Notes under the pieces: generated by a model
What the model saw: the letters and a program-made list of their open reading frames with translations, nothing else
Database searches by the model: none
What the model was told of the DNA's origin: nothing
Assembly: GCA_025359445.1 (NCBI GenBank)
Contig: JANYGB010000035.1
Coordinates: 1-43,587 of the forward strand
Source: Sphingomonadaceae bacterium
GTDB lineage: Bacteria > Pseudomonadota > Alphaproteobacteria > Sphingomonadales > Sphingomonadaceae
Direction: 5' to 3'
DNA length: 43,587 nucleotides
Position numbers and translations under genes: made by a program
Shown here: in pieces, positions 1-9,789 of the stretch
Layout: each line of letters starts with the position of its first letter
How positions within the stretch are numbered: the stretch's first letter is position 1

Positions 1-1408
<1,408 letters not shown>

Positions 1409-1465
1409 TGCGCCGTCTTACGCGGGAAACAGCAAATCATCAAACCGCTTCCTGTTATTTCGGAG

Positions 1466-1494
1466 ATGTGTTACTATGTGTACAAGTTGACACG
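1466..1494 (+). promoter_or_regulatory. Possible autoregulatory operator of the antitoxin gene
   Basis: Just before the antitoxin start are two direct repeats, ATGTGTTAC (1466-1474) and ATGTGTAC (1476-1483), spaced by 10 bases. They are followed by an inverted half-copy GTTGACAC (1486-1493). Ribbon-helix-helix antitoxins usually bind short repeats with about one helical turn spacing in their own promoter, so this is a reasonable candidate. It is inference from pattern and position only. A ribosome site GAGG follows at 1494-1497. Confidence 0.35.
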
Positions 1495-1502
1495 AGGTTT
1501 TC

Positions 1503-1766
1503 ATGACGACCAGCACGACCATGTCGATCCGCTTAAGCAGCGAGACCAAGGACCAGCTCGGCTTGTTGGCAACTGCGACCCGCCGCAGCAAGAGCTTCCT
1601 CGCCGCCGAAGCGGTCGCCGCCTACGTGGAGCGCGAGCAGGCGATCATCGCCGGGATCGAGCGCGGTCTGGCCGATATGCAGGTTGGCCGCACCGTGCAG
1701 CACGCTGAAGCCATGTCCGAGATTGATGCGCTGATCGACGGGATTGAGGCAGCCAAACCGGCATGA
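1503..1766 (+). CDS. CopG/ParD-like ribbon-helix-helix antitoxin
   Basis: A protein of 87 residues. The N-terminal part (about 5-50) reads as a ribbon-helix-helix DNA-binding domain: the strand MSIRLSSETKDQL, then helices with RRSKSFLAAEAVAAYVERE. The C-terminal tail (about 51-87) would wrap the toxin and includes the ADMQVGRTVQHAEAMSEID stretch typical of antitoxins paired with ParE/RelE toxins. Its stop overlaps the start of the downstream toxin frame at 1763, the usual antitoxin-first coupled layout. Known members repress their own promoter and neutralise the partner. The antitoxin frame is intact although the toxin frame is not. Confidence 0.88.
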   Translation: MTTSTTMSIRLSSETKDQLGLLATATRRSKSFLAAEAVAAYVEREQAIIAGIERGLADMQVGRTVQHAEAMSEIDALIDGIEAAKPA

Positions 1767-2069
1767 AGCGCCGGGTCGAATGGTCCCTCGCCGCATTGGA
1801 TGATCTCAAGGCGCAAGTCGCATGGATCGCCCGTGATAACCCCGTCGCCGCCCGTCAGGTTGCCGCACGGATACGCTCGGCGTGACGGGCTAGTCGACTT
1901 TGCGACCGGCCATCCGGGGCGTGTGGCGGGGACTTACGAAAAATCGGTGGGCGGATCACCCTATATCATCGTCTACGCCATCGACCGGACTGACGCTGCC
2001 GAAGTGGTTGTGGTGCTGCACGTGATCCACACCGCGCGGGACTGGCGCGCGGGGGCGTGGCCGGTGTAG
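1763..2069 (+). pseudogene. ParE/RelE-family toxin, frameshifted
   Basis: The frame starts at 1763, overlapping the antitoxin stop, and reads MKRRVEWSLAALDDLKAQ followed by VAWIARDNPVAARQVAARIRSA. It then hits TGA at 1883-1885 after 40 codons. The remainder of a ParE-like protein continues in the next frame (DGLVDFATGHPGRVAGTYEK, then PYIIVYAIDRTDAAEVVVVL, then HVIHTARDW) to the stop at 2067-2069. Removing one base near 1883 restores a protein of about 101 residues, the normal ParE length. ParE toxins poison gyrase and RelE relatives cut mRNA; which activity applied here is unknown. The lesion probably inactivates the toxin, unless it is a sequencing error or programmed frameshift. Confidence 0.85.
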
Positions 2070-2307
2070 TTGTGCCATCGGCGGCCGTGAAGCGATAGAC
2101 GGCGGACCAGCTGGCCGCCTGGAACCCGCTGGGGCGGCCGCCCCGGCTCGACATGCTGCCCCCGGCCGTGGTCTGGCGACTGGCCTGTTCGGTCACCGTG
2201 GCCGTCACGGTGACACTGCCGCCGCGCAGCACTTGCAGGTCTTCCCACGCAAACTTAGCTAGAAACAGTGCCAGCAGGGCGATGATGACCGGGATGAACT
2301 GGGCCAT
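1966..2307 (-). CDS. DUF3592-like small membrane protein with aberrant C-terminus
   Basis: 113 residues. Residues 1-20 form one membrane helix (MAQFIPVIIALLALFLAKFA). A beta-rich stretch follows (VTVTATVTEQASRQ and then SWSAVYRFTAADG), resembling DUF3592 proteins, which carry such a domain between two membrane helices. After about residue 78 the sequence becomes a proline/arginine-rich run encoded antisense to the end of the toxin gene, and the expected second half and second helix are missing. The simplest reading is that the original 3' end was replaced when the toxin-antitoxin segment arrived. Function unknown; expression not established. Confidence 0.5.
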   Translation of the reverse strand: MAQFIPVIIALLALFLAKFAWEDLQVLRGGSVTVTATVTEQASRQTTAGGSMSSRGGRPSGFQAASWSAVYRFTAADGTTTPATPPRASPARCGSRAAPQPLRQRQSGRWRRR

Positions 2308-2316
2308 GGTGCGCGG

Positions 2317-2955
2317 TTAACCCTTTGGGCGCGGCACTACCATCGGCGACATCGGCTCAGCCATCATCCGTCCGGTCATGCCGCAACCATTGCAGCTTTT
2401 GATGGCGGCATCCTTGATGCCCCTGGTTGCCGCGCCCGGAAACAGATCGCCCACATCCAGCGTTTCAATCGTGCCTGCAATCACCGATCCCGCCGCCATG
2501 TTCGAGACGATGAAGGTCTGGTTGGCGGACGAGAGGATGAAGGTGCCCGGATGGCCCGGCACGGCGGTCTGCCCGCTGGGGCCGGTGACGCGCAGGCCGG
2601 GGGCGAAGCGCACTGTGACAACGCGCTCGGCCGCGCCTGCGGGGTGCGCCGTGCCTTGCGCATTCACCGCCATTTGCAGCGCGGCTTTGTCGATATCGAC
2701 GCTCTGCTCGCCCGCTTCGGCCACCGTCACGCTGAACCGCCCGGCCGCATCGCTGGCCACTGCCCGCACCCGCGCGCTGCTGCCGCCCGGGCGCTTGCAG
2801 GCACGAATTCCGACACCGCCTACCGGCTTGTTGGTCGCCGCCAGCGCCGCGCCCGCGCCGATCAGCCCGCCGCCATAAAGCGCCGCGCCCGCCAGCGGCA
2901 GCGCGGCTGCCAGCTGCAACAGGCTGCGGCGATTAAGGCTGTGTAATGTGGTCAT
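2317..2955 (-). CDS. Exported hypothetical protein with a Tat-like signal peptide
   Basis: 212 residues. The N-terminus (LNRRSLLQLAAALPLAGAAL) has a twin-arginine-like motif followed by a hydrophobic run, and cleavage may fall after GAALAA near residue 40. The next section (VGGVGIRACKRPGGSSARVR, then SDAAGRFSVTVAEAG) has the GVGI..KRPGG and DAAGRF pattern of carboxypeptidase-regulatory/Ig-like secreted domains. A CNGCGM motif near the C-terminus has two cysteines that could bind a metal or form a disulfide. It lies 9 bases upstream of the DUF3592-like gene on the same strand. I do not recognise a specific function. Confidence 0.7.
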   Translation of the reverse strand: MTTLHSLNRRSLLQLAAALPLAGAALYGGGLIGAGAALAATNKPVGGVGIRACKRPGGSSARVRAVASDAAGRFSVTVAEAGEQSVDIDKAALQMAVNAQGTAHPAGAAERVVTVRFAPGLRVTGPSGQTAVPGHPGTFILSSANQTFIVSNMAAGSVIAGTIETLDVGDLFPGAATRGIKDAAIKSCNGCGMTGRMMAEPMSPMVVPRPKG

Positions 2956-3057
2956 GCTGGTTCCCCCGGGTATTGTATCTGGCCCAAAATTCTTGAGCGG
3001 TTAGTCAGGTTACATGCGTGAATGGTCAATGAATTGAAATGAATTAAAAGGCCAACG

Positions 3058-3684
3058 ATGACCGTACTCTATCGCCTTGATGCCACCGCCCCCGAAGTCG
3101 CCGAGCAATTCGGCGCAGCATCTGGCTCCGATCCGTGGAATGGCGGATACATCGCGCCGGGCCAGTTCGCGCCGGTGCTGACCCAGGGGCGTGAGGCGAT
3201 TGCCGGGCCGGGGCGGGCTGGGCAGCCCTTGCGGATGATCCCGCGGCTGTGGGGCGTGCCGCCGCCGGGGATGCCGGTCGATGTGCGCAATGGCGTGCTC
3301 AGCGTGCGCAACACCGCCAGCCCGTTCTGGATCGGCAACTTGCGCAACAGCGAGTTCCGCTGCCTGATCCCGGTTACCGCCTTCATGGAGTGGGGCCACA
3401 AGGACGCGCAAACTGGCAAGCGCCGCGCGCACTGGCTGGGCTGCACCGACCAGCCGCTGTTCGCGTTTGCCGGGGTGTGGAAAGACAGCGAGGTGCCCAG
3501 CTTCGCGCTGCTCACTTGCGAACCCAATGCGCTGCTGCGGGAGATCGGCTGTTTCTCGATGCCGGTGATCCTGCCTGCGGGCGAGGCGCGGCACACTTGG
3601 CTGCGCGGCGAGTGGAGCCGGGCGGAGAAGTTGCTGGCGCCGTACTCTTCAAGCCTGATGCGCGAAGTTGCGGCGCAGCAGTGA
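3058..3684 (+). CDS. SRAP (YedK/HMCES)-family protein lacking the catalytic cysteine
   Basis: 208 residues across the SRAP fold. In YedK/HMCES, Cys2 (after Met removal) crosslinks to abasic sites in single-stranded DNA, helped by Asn, Glu and His residues. Here the start reads MTVLYRLDA, so position 2 is Thr. The Asn equivalent (VRNTAS, N85) and the Glu of the EW motif (FMEW, E111) are present. The His that normally precedes RMPVIL is replaced (GCFSMPVIL, about residue 165). The ribosome site AAAGG precedes 3058 and no upstream start supplying MC is seen. It is therefore a family member with a changed or lost activity, perhaps only DNA binding. No SOS box is visible. Confidence 0.85.
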   Translation: MTVLYRLDATAPEVAEQFGAASGSDPWNGGYIAPGQFAPVLTQGREAIAGPGRAGQPLRMIPRLWGVPPPGMPVDVRNGVLSVRNTASPFWIGNLRNSEFRCLIPVTAFMEWGHKDAQTGKRRAHWLGCTDQPLFAFAGVWKDSEVPSFALLTCEPNALLREIGCFSMPVILPAGEARHTWLRGEWSRAEKLLAPYSSSLMREVAAQQ

Positions 3685-3773
3685 CGATTGCACGCACCGA
3701 CGCGCGCTCGCCTCTACTGATTTGCACCGCGCCAGTGCCTGTGACATAAATTGCCGCGAACAGGGGTATTGCC

Positions 3774-5378
3774 ATGAAAACATTCGCCGCCGCTCTGCTG
3801 TGCCTGGCCGCTCCGGCTATCGCCCAAACCGCCGAACCGCGGACTTTTTCACCCGAGGCGTTCAAATCGCACGTCGCATTCCTCGCCGACGATCTGCTGC
3901 AAGGGCGGCAGCCGGGTGAGCCAGGGCACCAGATCGCGATGCGTTACGTGGTGTCGCAATTCATGGCGGCGGGCCTGACCCCGGCGGGCGATAACGGAAG
4001 CTGGTACCAGAAAGTCCCCTTGCGCGAGGCGCGGCTGGTCAAGGGGAGCAGCTTTGTCACCATCGGCGGCAGCCCACGCCGCGCTAACGGCGACGGTTTC
4101 TTTACCGCGCCAAGCATGGTCGAAATGAGCCAGAACCGCAGCGCCGACGTGGTCTTTGCCGGGCACTGCCTGTACGAACCGTCGCTCCGCATCGACGATT
4201 TCAAAGGGCTTGATGTCAAGGGCAAGTTCGTCGCCTGCTTGCTCGGTTTCCCCAAGGGTCTACCCAGCGAAACCGCTGCATTCCTCACCGATCAGCGGGC
4301 GCGGTTCGTGGTGCAGCGTGGCGGCATCGGAATTATTGCACTGTGGGATGCGGCGCAGGAAAAGCGCGTGCCGTTCGCCCGGGTCGCCGCGACGATCGAC
4401 AACCCGCGCATGAAACGGTTAAACCCCGATGGCAGCGTCTATCAATTCGCGCCGGGTCTGCTGGCGAACGGCGTTCTTGCCGGTCCGGCGATCGACGAAC
4501 TGTTTGCGGGGGCACCGCGCCACTTCGCCGATGTCGCGAACCAAGGCGCGAGCAAGAGCGTAAAGGGCTTCGCGCTCAAGCAGCGCGTGACCTTTCAGCG
4601 CGAGGCGACATGGAAGACGATCGAAAGTGCGAACGTCGTCGGCATGGTCAAGGGTATCGACGCGGCGGTCAACCAGCAGTATGTCGTGCTCGGCGCGCAT
4701 CTCGATCACATCGGGGTGGGCACGCCGGTCAACGGCGATGCCATCTACAACGGCGCACTCGATAATGGCGCGGGCAGCGCCACGCTGATCGAGGTGGCCA
4801 AGGCCACAGCAGCGCACCCGCCTCGGCGCAGCGTATTGTTTATTTCGGCGACGGCGGAGGAAAAAGGACTGCTCGGGGCCGAATATTTTGCGGGCAATCC
4901 GACCGTGCCCGCCGCCAACCTGGTGTCGATGATCGATCTCGACATGCCAATAATCACTTACAACTTTACTGACGTGGTCGCTTACGGCGCGGAACATAGC
5001 AGCCTCGCCACATTTGTCTCCGCGGCGGCCACGGATATGGGACTAAAACTTTCGCCCGATCCCATCCCAGAAGAAACCCTGTTTGTGCGCTCGGATCACT
5101 ATGCCTTCGTCCAGAAAGGCGTGCCCGCGATCTTGCTTGCAACCGGTTATGGCGGCGAGGGCGCTGCGGCCTGGGGCAAATTCATGTCAACCAATTACCA
5201 CCAGCCATCGGATGACATGAACCTGCCGATCCATTGGGATCAGGGCGCGCGCTTTGCCGAGCTCAACTGGCGGATCATGGAGCGGATTGCCAATGCGGCC
5301 GATGTGCCGCGATGGTACCAGGGCGACTTCTTCGGTGACCGGTTTGCCCCGGAGGCGCCCAAGGTCGCGCGCAAATAG
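3774..5378 (+). CDS. Secreted M28-family zinc aminopeptidase
   Basis: 534 residues with a signal peptide (MKTFAAALLCLAAPAIAQTA). A PA-like insert occupies roughly residues 100-260, followed by the M28 catalytic domain. Zinc ligands and catalytic residues are visible: GAHLDHIGVG (H309, D311), YNGALDNGAG (D330), SATAEEKG (E362/E363), SMIDLDM, and a late YHQPSDD histidine near 480. M28 enzymes of this layout remove N-terminal residues from peptides in the periplasm or outside the cell. Length and motif order match the family, and the ribosome site AGGGG sits before 3774. No operon partner is evident. Confidence 0.93.
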   Translation: MKTFAAALLCLAAPAIAQTAEPRTFSPEAFKSHVAFLADDLLQGRQPGEPGHQIAMRYVVSQFMAAGLTPAGDNGSWYQKVPLREARLVKGSSFVTIGGSPRRANGDGFFTAPSMVEMSQNRSADVVFAGHCLYEPSLRIDDFKGLDVKGKFVACLLGFPKGLPSETAAFLTDQRARFVVQRGGIGIIALWDAAQEKRVPFARVAATIDNPRMKRLNPDGSVYQFAPGLLANGVLAGPAIDELFAGAPRHFADVANQGASKSVKGFALKQRVTFQREATWKTIESANVVGMVKGIDAAVNQQYVVLGAHLDHIGVGTPVNGDAIYNGALDNGAGSATLIEVAKATAAHPPRRSVLFISATAEEKGLLGAEYFAGNPTVPAANLVSMIDLDMPIITYNFTDVVAYGAEHSSLATFVSAAATDMGLKLSPDPIPEETLFVRSDHYAFVQKGVPAILLATGYGGEGAAAWGKFMSTNYHQPSDDMNLPIHWDQGARFAELNWRIMERIANAADVPRWYQGDFFGDRFAPEAPKVARK

Positions 5379-5523
5379 TTCGCTTTGCGCACCAGCCTGG
5401 ATGCCGCAGCTTGACCGGCGGGCACCTTGGCACACCGAAGATTGGCGTAGTGGGTGGACATTAACCGCTTGATTAAACATACTCGTCCAAGCCGGGATCG
5501 CGGCACACGGGAGAGTTCGAGAC

Positions 5524-6894
5524 ATGGCCCAAGCGGCACTGCCCAAGGTCTGCATCATCGGTGCGGGGTGCAGCGGCTTCACCACCGCCAAGCGGCTCAA
5601 GGATTACGGCATCCCGTTCGATGTGTTCGAAGCCTCGGACAACATTGGCGGCAACTGGTATTACGGCAACCCCAACGGCAAGTCGGCCTGTTACCAGAGC
5701 CTGCACATCGATACCTCGAAATGGCGGCTGGCGTTTGAGGACTATCCGGTCCCAGTCGGTTGGCCCGATTATCCGCACCACGCGCAGCTGCTCCAGTACT
5801 TCCACGATTACGTCGATCATTTCGGCATTCGGCAGCACATTAGCTTCAACACCCGGGTCGAGCGGGCCGAGCGCTTGGCGCAGGGCGGCTGGGAGATTGA
5901 ATTATCGACCGGCGAAACGCGCCACTACGATGCGCTGTGCGTTGCCAATGGCCACCACTGGGCGGCGCGCATTCCCGAATATCCAGGCGCGTTCACCGGT
6001 GCGCAAATTCACAGCCACGATTACCGCTCGCCGTTTGAGCCGTTCGATTGCGTCGGCAAACGGGTGCTGGTGGTCGGCATGGGCAACAGCGCGATGGACG
6101 TGGCGAGCGAACTGTCGCAGCGGCCGATCGCCAGCCGACTGTTCGTCTCCGCGCGGCACGGGGTGTGGATTTTCCCGAAGTATCTCAAGGGTCAGCCGAT
6201 CGACAAGAACCCGGCTCCGGCGTGGATGCCCAAAGCCATGCGCCAGTGGCTCGGCGCGCGGATGATCAAGGGGCTGGTGGGCAAGATGAGCGACTATGGC
6301 CTGCCCGAGCCCACAATCGGCCCGTTCGAAAGCCACGGCACCGTCTCGGGCGAATTCCTGGTCCGCGCCGGATCGGGCGATATCGCGATGAAGCCGGGGA
6401 TCGAGCGACTTGATGGCGACGGGGTGGTCTTCACTGATGGCACCCGCGAACAGATCGACGTGATTGTCTGGGCGACCGGCTATGACATCAAGTTTCCGTT
6501 CTTCAGCGATCCCTCTTTCGCGGCCGACGCCGATAACCGCCCGCCGCCGCTGTACAAACGGATCATGAAGCCCGGGGTGCCCGATCTGTTCTACATGGGC
6601 CTCGCCCAGCCGCTGCCAACGCTGGTCAACTTTGCCGAGCAGCAGAGCAAGTTGGTCGGGGCCTATCTTGCCGGGCAGTACCTGCCGCCCGACGCGCCCG
6701 AGATGGCGCGGGTGATCAAGGCCGACGAGGACTATTACACCGGGCAATACTACGCAGCACGGCGGCACACGATCCAGCTCGATTTCGATCACTACGTCCG
6801 CGCGCTGAAGAAGGAACTGGCCAAGGGCGCAAAACGCGCGGCGGCGGCGGGCAACCACTTGCCGGTGCAGCCCCGCGAACTCGAGGAAGCATGA
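5524..6894 (+). CDS. Flavin-containing monooxygenase (FMO-like)
   Basis: 456 residues. An FAD-binding GAGCSG (13-18) is followed by GGNWYYGN, the FMO fingerprint F157-x-G159-xxx-H163-xxx-Y167, and an NADPH-binding VVGMGNSAMDVASE near 190. WATGYDIKFPF near 320 is another family block. Class B flavin monooxygenases oxygenate heteroatoms or ketones with NADPH and O2. The stop overlaps the start of the P450 gene (ATGA), so the two are translationally coupled and probably act on the same substrate, which cannot be named from sequence. A ribosome site GGGAGAG precedes 5524, and the 145 bases before it hold the likely promoter. Confidence 0.92.
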   Translation: MAQAALPKVCIIGAGCSGFTTAKRLKDYGIPFDVFEASDNIGGNWYYGNPNGKSACYQSLHIDTSKWRLAFEDYPVPVGWPDYPHHAQLLQYFHDYVDHFGIRQHISFNTRVERAERLAQGGWEIELSTGETRHYDALCVANGHHWAARIPEYPGAFTGAQIHSHDYRSPFEPFDCVGKRVLVVGMGNSAMDVASELSQRPIASRLFVSARHGVWIFPKYLKGQPIDKNPAPAWMPKAMRQWLGARMIKGLVGKMSDYGLPEPTIGPFESHGTVSGEFLVRAGSGDIAMKPGIERLDGDGVVFTDGTREQIDVIVWATGYDIKFPFFSDPSFAADADNRPPPLYKRIMKPGVPDLFYMGLAQPLPTLVNFAEQQSKLVGAYLAGQYLPPDAPEMARVIKADEDYYTGQYYAARRHTIQLDFDHYVRALKKELAKGAKRAAAAGNHLPVQPRELEEA

Positions 6895-8123
6895 TCATGG
6901 CGACACTTGCAAACGACCGCGCGATCAACCCGGTCGATGTCAGCGCCAACGCACTCTACGTCGACGACACCTGGCGCGAACCGTTTGCCAAATTGCGCGG
7001 GGAAATGCCGGTCAGCTGGTGTCCGGAAAGCCCGTTCGGCGCCTATTGGTCAGTGGTGACGCACGATCTGGTGCAAGAGGTGGAGGTTCACCCCGAGATT
7101 TATTCCTCGCGCTGGGACCTGGGCAACATCACCATCGCCGACTCTGTGGGTGACACCGACTTCCCCAATTTCATCGCGCAGGACGCACCGATCCACACCG
7201 CGCAGCGCAAGGTCATCGCCCCGGCCTTTTCGCCGAGCCAGGTGGTCAAACTGGAAGCCCAAGTGCGCGCCCGCACCACCGAAGTGTTCGCCGCATTGCC
7301 GGTGGACGAGACCTTCGACTGGGTCGAACGGGTCTCGCTGCCGCTCACCTTGGGCATGCTGTGCATCCTGTTTGGCATGCCGTACGATGAATGGCGCGAT
7401 ATCAAGCGCTGGTCGGACTATGCCAGCGGGGTTTCAGCGGACAACCTCAACGACGAATACCGCACCGAATTTCTCACCCAAATGATGCAGATGCTGGGGC
7501 GTTTCGACCGCGAACTCGACGCGCGCCGCGCCATGCCGCCGAGCGACGACCTGCTCAGCCGGATGGTTCATTCAGACGCGATGGGCAATATGGACATGAT
7601 GGAGCGGGTCGCCAATATCGCGCTGCTGATCGTCGGCGGCAACGACACCACGCGCAATTCGATGTCGGCCCTGGTCGAGGCGTTCGATCGTTATCCCGGC
7701 GAACTCGACAAACTGCGCGCCGACCCGTCGCTGATCCCCAATGCCGCGCAGGAAATCATCCGCTGGCAGAGCCCTGTCACGCATATGCGCCGCACCGCGC
7801 TCAGCGATACCGAGCTGGGCGGGCAGGCCATCGCCAAGGGCGAGAAGATCGTGATGTGGTACATCTCGGCCAACCGCGACGAGACCGTATTTGCCAATGC
7901 CGAGCAGTTCGACGTGAGCCGCGCCAACGCCCGGCGGCATTTGGGTTTTGGGCACGGCGTCCACCGCTGCGTCGGCGCGCGGCTGGCCGAGGTGCAGCTC
8001 GCGGCGGTGATCGAAGAGATCGTCAAGCTGGGCGCGCGGATTGTCCCGCAGGGTGCGCCCAGCCGGTTGCCTAGCCCATTCCTCCATGGCTTCACCGCAA
8101 TGCCGGTGCAGATCCAGCGCTGA
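6891..8123 (+). CDS. Cytochrome P450, CYP153-like
   Basis: 410 residues. I-helix oxygen-activation motif GGNDTTRNS (G249-T254), the heme-thiolate signature FGHGVHRCVG with Cys360, and an ExxR in EIIRWQ. Segments such as FGAYWSVVTHD, ETFDWVERVS and GGNDTTRNS resemble CYP153 alkane/terminal hydroxylases and related class I bacterial P450s, which take electrons from a ferredoxin and a ferredoxin reductase. Neither partner gene lies next to it. It is coupled to the FMO by a 4-base overlap. A second in-frame ATG at 6897 (MATLAN) is also possible. The subfamily assignment is by recollection of motifs and should be treated as likely, not certain. Confidence 0.92.
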   Translation: MIMATLANDRAINPVDVSANALYVDDTWREPFAKLRGEMPVSWCPESPFGAYWSVVTHDLVQEVEVHPEIYSSRWDLGNITIADSVGDTDFPNFIAQDAPIHTAQRKVIAPAFSPSQVVKLEAQVRARTTEVFAALPVDETFDWVERVSLPLTLGMLCILFGMPYDEWRDIKRWSDYASGVSADNLNDEYRTEFLTQMMQMLGRFDRELDARRAMPPSDDLLSRMVHSDAMGNMDMMERVANIALLIVGGNDTTRNSMSALVEAFDRYPGELDKLRADPSLIPNAAQEIIRWQSPVTHMRRTALSDTELGGQAIAKGEKIVMWYISANRDETVFANAEQFDVSRANARRHLGFGHGVHRCVGARLAEVQLAAVIEEIVKLGARIVPQGAPSRLPSPFLHGFTAMPVQIQR

Positions 8124-8314
8124 CCTCGCGGTAATTCGCACTTCGCGTGACGAAGTTGTCACTTGTCGGGGAAATGTTCAGGTTCGTTCTGCCAAGAGAC
8201 CAGCAGGCGCTTGAAGCGCGCCGCCGAAACGGGCAATATTGTCCCGGCGATGCGCGGCGCGGCGTGACCTGCGGGCAGAGGCTGCCCGCGACCAAATTGG
8301 CGGGAGTTTTTGAA

Positions 8315-9715
8315 ATGACGGCGGGCAAGACAATGCAGGGCAGCAAACGGGTGCAGAGCCTGGGCCGGGGCGTGGCGCTGGCCGGGCTGTTCACCTCGGC
8401 GATGGCGCTCGCCGCCGCGCAGCCGCAAAGCATCCTGCCGAGTCCAGCCTCGGTTCCGGCACCCAACCCGGTTCCGACCACGGCGCCGACCATCGCGCCG
8501 GATACCACCGCGCCCAAGATCGTGCCGCAGGTTCCGCTTGACGAGCCAGTGGTGCAATGGACGGCAAGCGATGCCAGGGCGCTGCTCGGGGTGATCGAGG
8601 GGATCGATGCCGACGGGCTGATCCCGGCCGATTACGAGCCCGCAAAACTGCGCAGCGCGATTACCGCGGGCGATCCGGCCGCGCTCAGCGCGCAGGCCAG
8701 CAAGTCGTTCGCTTGGCTTGCCGAAGACATGCGCGATGGCCGCACGCGCTTTGACGCGCGGTTGCAGTGGTTCGTGGTCGATACCGATATCGATGCCAAT
8801 CCGACCACCGCGTTGCTAAGCCGCGCGCTGGAATCGCACGATGTGCCCGGAGTGATTGAAGGATTGCAGCCGACCGTGCCCGATTACGGCGAGCTTAAGG
8901 GCTTGCTTGCGGTGACTCCGGCAAGCAGCAAGGCCAAGCGCAACCTGATCCGGATCAATATGGACCGCTGGCGGTGGCTGCCGCGCCAGCTTGGCAAATA
9001 TTACCTGCTGACCAATGTGCCCGAATTCCAGCTGCGGCTGACGGTCGATAATTCGATCATCCGGTCCTACCGGACCATCGTCGGTAAGGTCGGCAAGACC
9101 GCCACCCCGCAGCTGTCCGCAGTGGTGCAAGGGGTGGTATTCAACCCGACCTGGACCGTGCCGCAGTCGATCGTCAAAGGCGAAGGCCTGGGCGCAAAGC
9201 TGATCGGCAACCCGGCCAGCGCGCTGCGTCAAGGCTACAAAGTGACCCAGGCCAAAAACGGTATGATTACCGTGGTCCAGCAGCCCGGGCCGGGTAATTC
9301 GCTGGGCATGATCAAGCTCGATATGCCTAACGAGCACGCGATTTACATCCACGATACGCCGTCACGCGGGCTGTTCGCGCAGCCTTACCGCGCGCTCAGC
9401 CACGGTTGCGTGCGGACCGAGCGCGCGGCCGAACTGGGCATCACCATGGCGATCCTCGGCGCCGGACAAACCTCGACTCAAGGGGTCGATATCGTCAATT
9501 CGGGCAAGTACACCCGGGTCCCGATGACCAAGACTTTCCCGGTTTATATCATGTACTTCACCATGGCGAGTGACATCAATGGCAAGATGGGGACCTTCCC
9601 CGATCTGTACAGCCGCGATGGCGCGGTGCTGGCCTCGTTTGCCGCTCCGCGTCAGGCCTGGACCGGCCAGCGGCAAAGTACCGAGAAGGTCGTGAAGCTG
9701 GATAATCCGCTTTAG
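8315..9715 (+). CDS. L,D-transpeptidase, YcbB/LdtD-like
   Basis: 466 residues from the start at 8315, chosen because GGGAG lies 8 bases before it and the first 35 residues then form a signal sequence (VALAGLFTSAMALAAAQ). The frame is open further upstream to 8147 without coding character. A proline/threonine-rich linker (about 38-70) leads to a DGLIPADYEPAKL scaffold segment of the YcbB type. The YkuD catalytic domain follows, with IYIHDTPSRGLF and S362-H-G-C365-V-R, where C365 is the nucleophile. Such periplasmic enzymes make 3-3 crosslinks in peptidoglycan or attach proteins to it. It stands alone on this strand. Confidence 0.92.
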   Translation: MTAGKTMQGSKRVQSLGRGVALAGLFTSAMALAAAQPQSILPSPASVPAPNPVPTTAPTIAPDTTAPKIVPQVPLDEPVVQWTASDARALLGVIEGIDADGLIPADYEPAKLRSAITAGDPAALSAQASKSFAWLAEDMRDGRTRFDARLQWFVVDTDIDANPTTALLSRALESHDVPGVIEGLQPTVPDYGELKGLLAVTPASSKAKRNLIRINMDRWRWLPRQLGKYYLLTNVPEFQLRLTVDNSIIRSYRTIVGKVGKTATPQLSAVVQGVVFNPTWTVPQSIVKGEGLGAKLIGNPASALRQGYKVTQAKNGMITVVQQPGPGNSLGMIKLDMPNEHAIYIHDTPSRGLFAQPYRALSHGCVRTERAAELGITMAILGAGQTSTQGVDIVNSGKYTRVPMTKTFPVYIMYFTMASDINGKMGTFPDLYSRDGAVLASFAAPRQAWTGQRQSTEKVVKLDNPL

Positions 9716-9718
9716 CGC

Positions 9719-9785
9719 GCGATCCTTCGAGACCCGTCTTCGCTGCGCTCAGCCGCTTCTCTGGACGAACGGGGTTTTGGAAAAA
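9719..9785. repeat. Short intergenic palindromic repeat between convergent genes
   Basis: The gap between the two convergent transcription units holds the pattern TCCTTCGAGACCCGTC, then an imperfect hairpin, then TCTGGACGAACGGGG and a short TTTT run. CCGT (9734-9737) can pair with ACGG (9769-9772). This CGAGAC...GGACGAACGG design matches a small repeat I recognise from sphingomonad intergenic regions. It may also end transcription. Only one copy is seen here, so the repeat status rests on recollection, not on comparison within the window. Confidence 0.45.
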
Positions 9786-9789
9786 TGGT

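Noticed and set aside
8138..8161. GTGAC-N6-GTCAC inverted repeat before the L,D-transpeptidase
   Set aside because: Only 5-base arms; too weak to call an operator or terminator.
8147..8314. Upstream extension of the L,D-transpeptidase frame
   Set aside because: The extra 56 codons look non-coding, and the start at 8315 has a good ribosome site and directly precedes a signal peptide.
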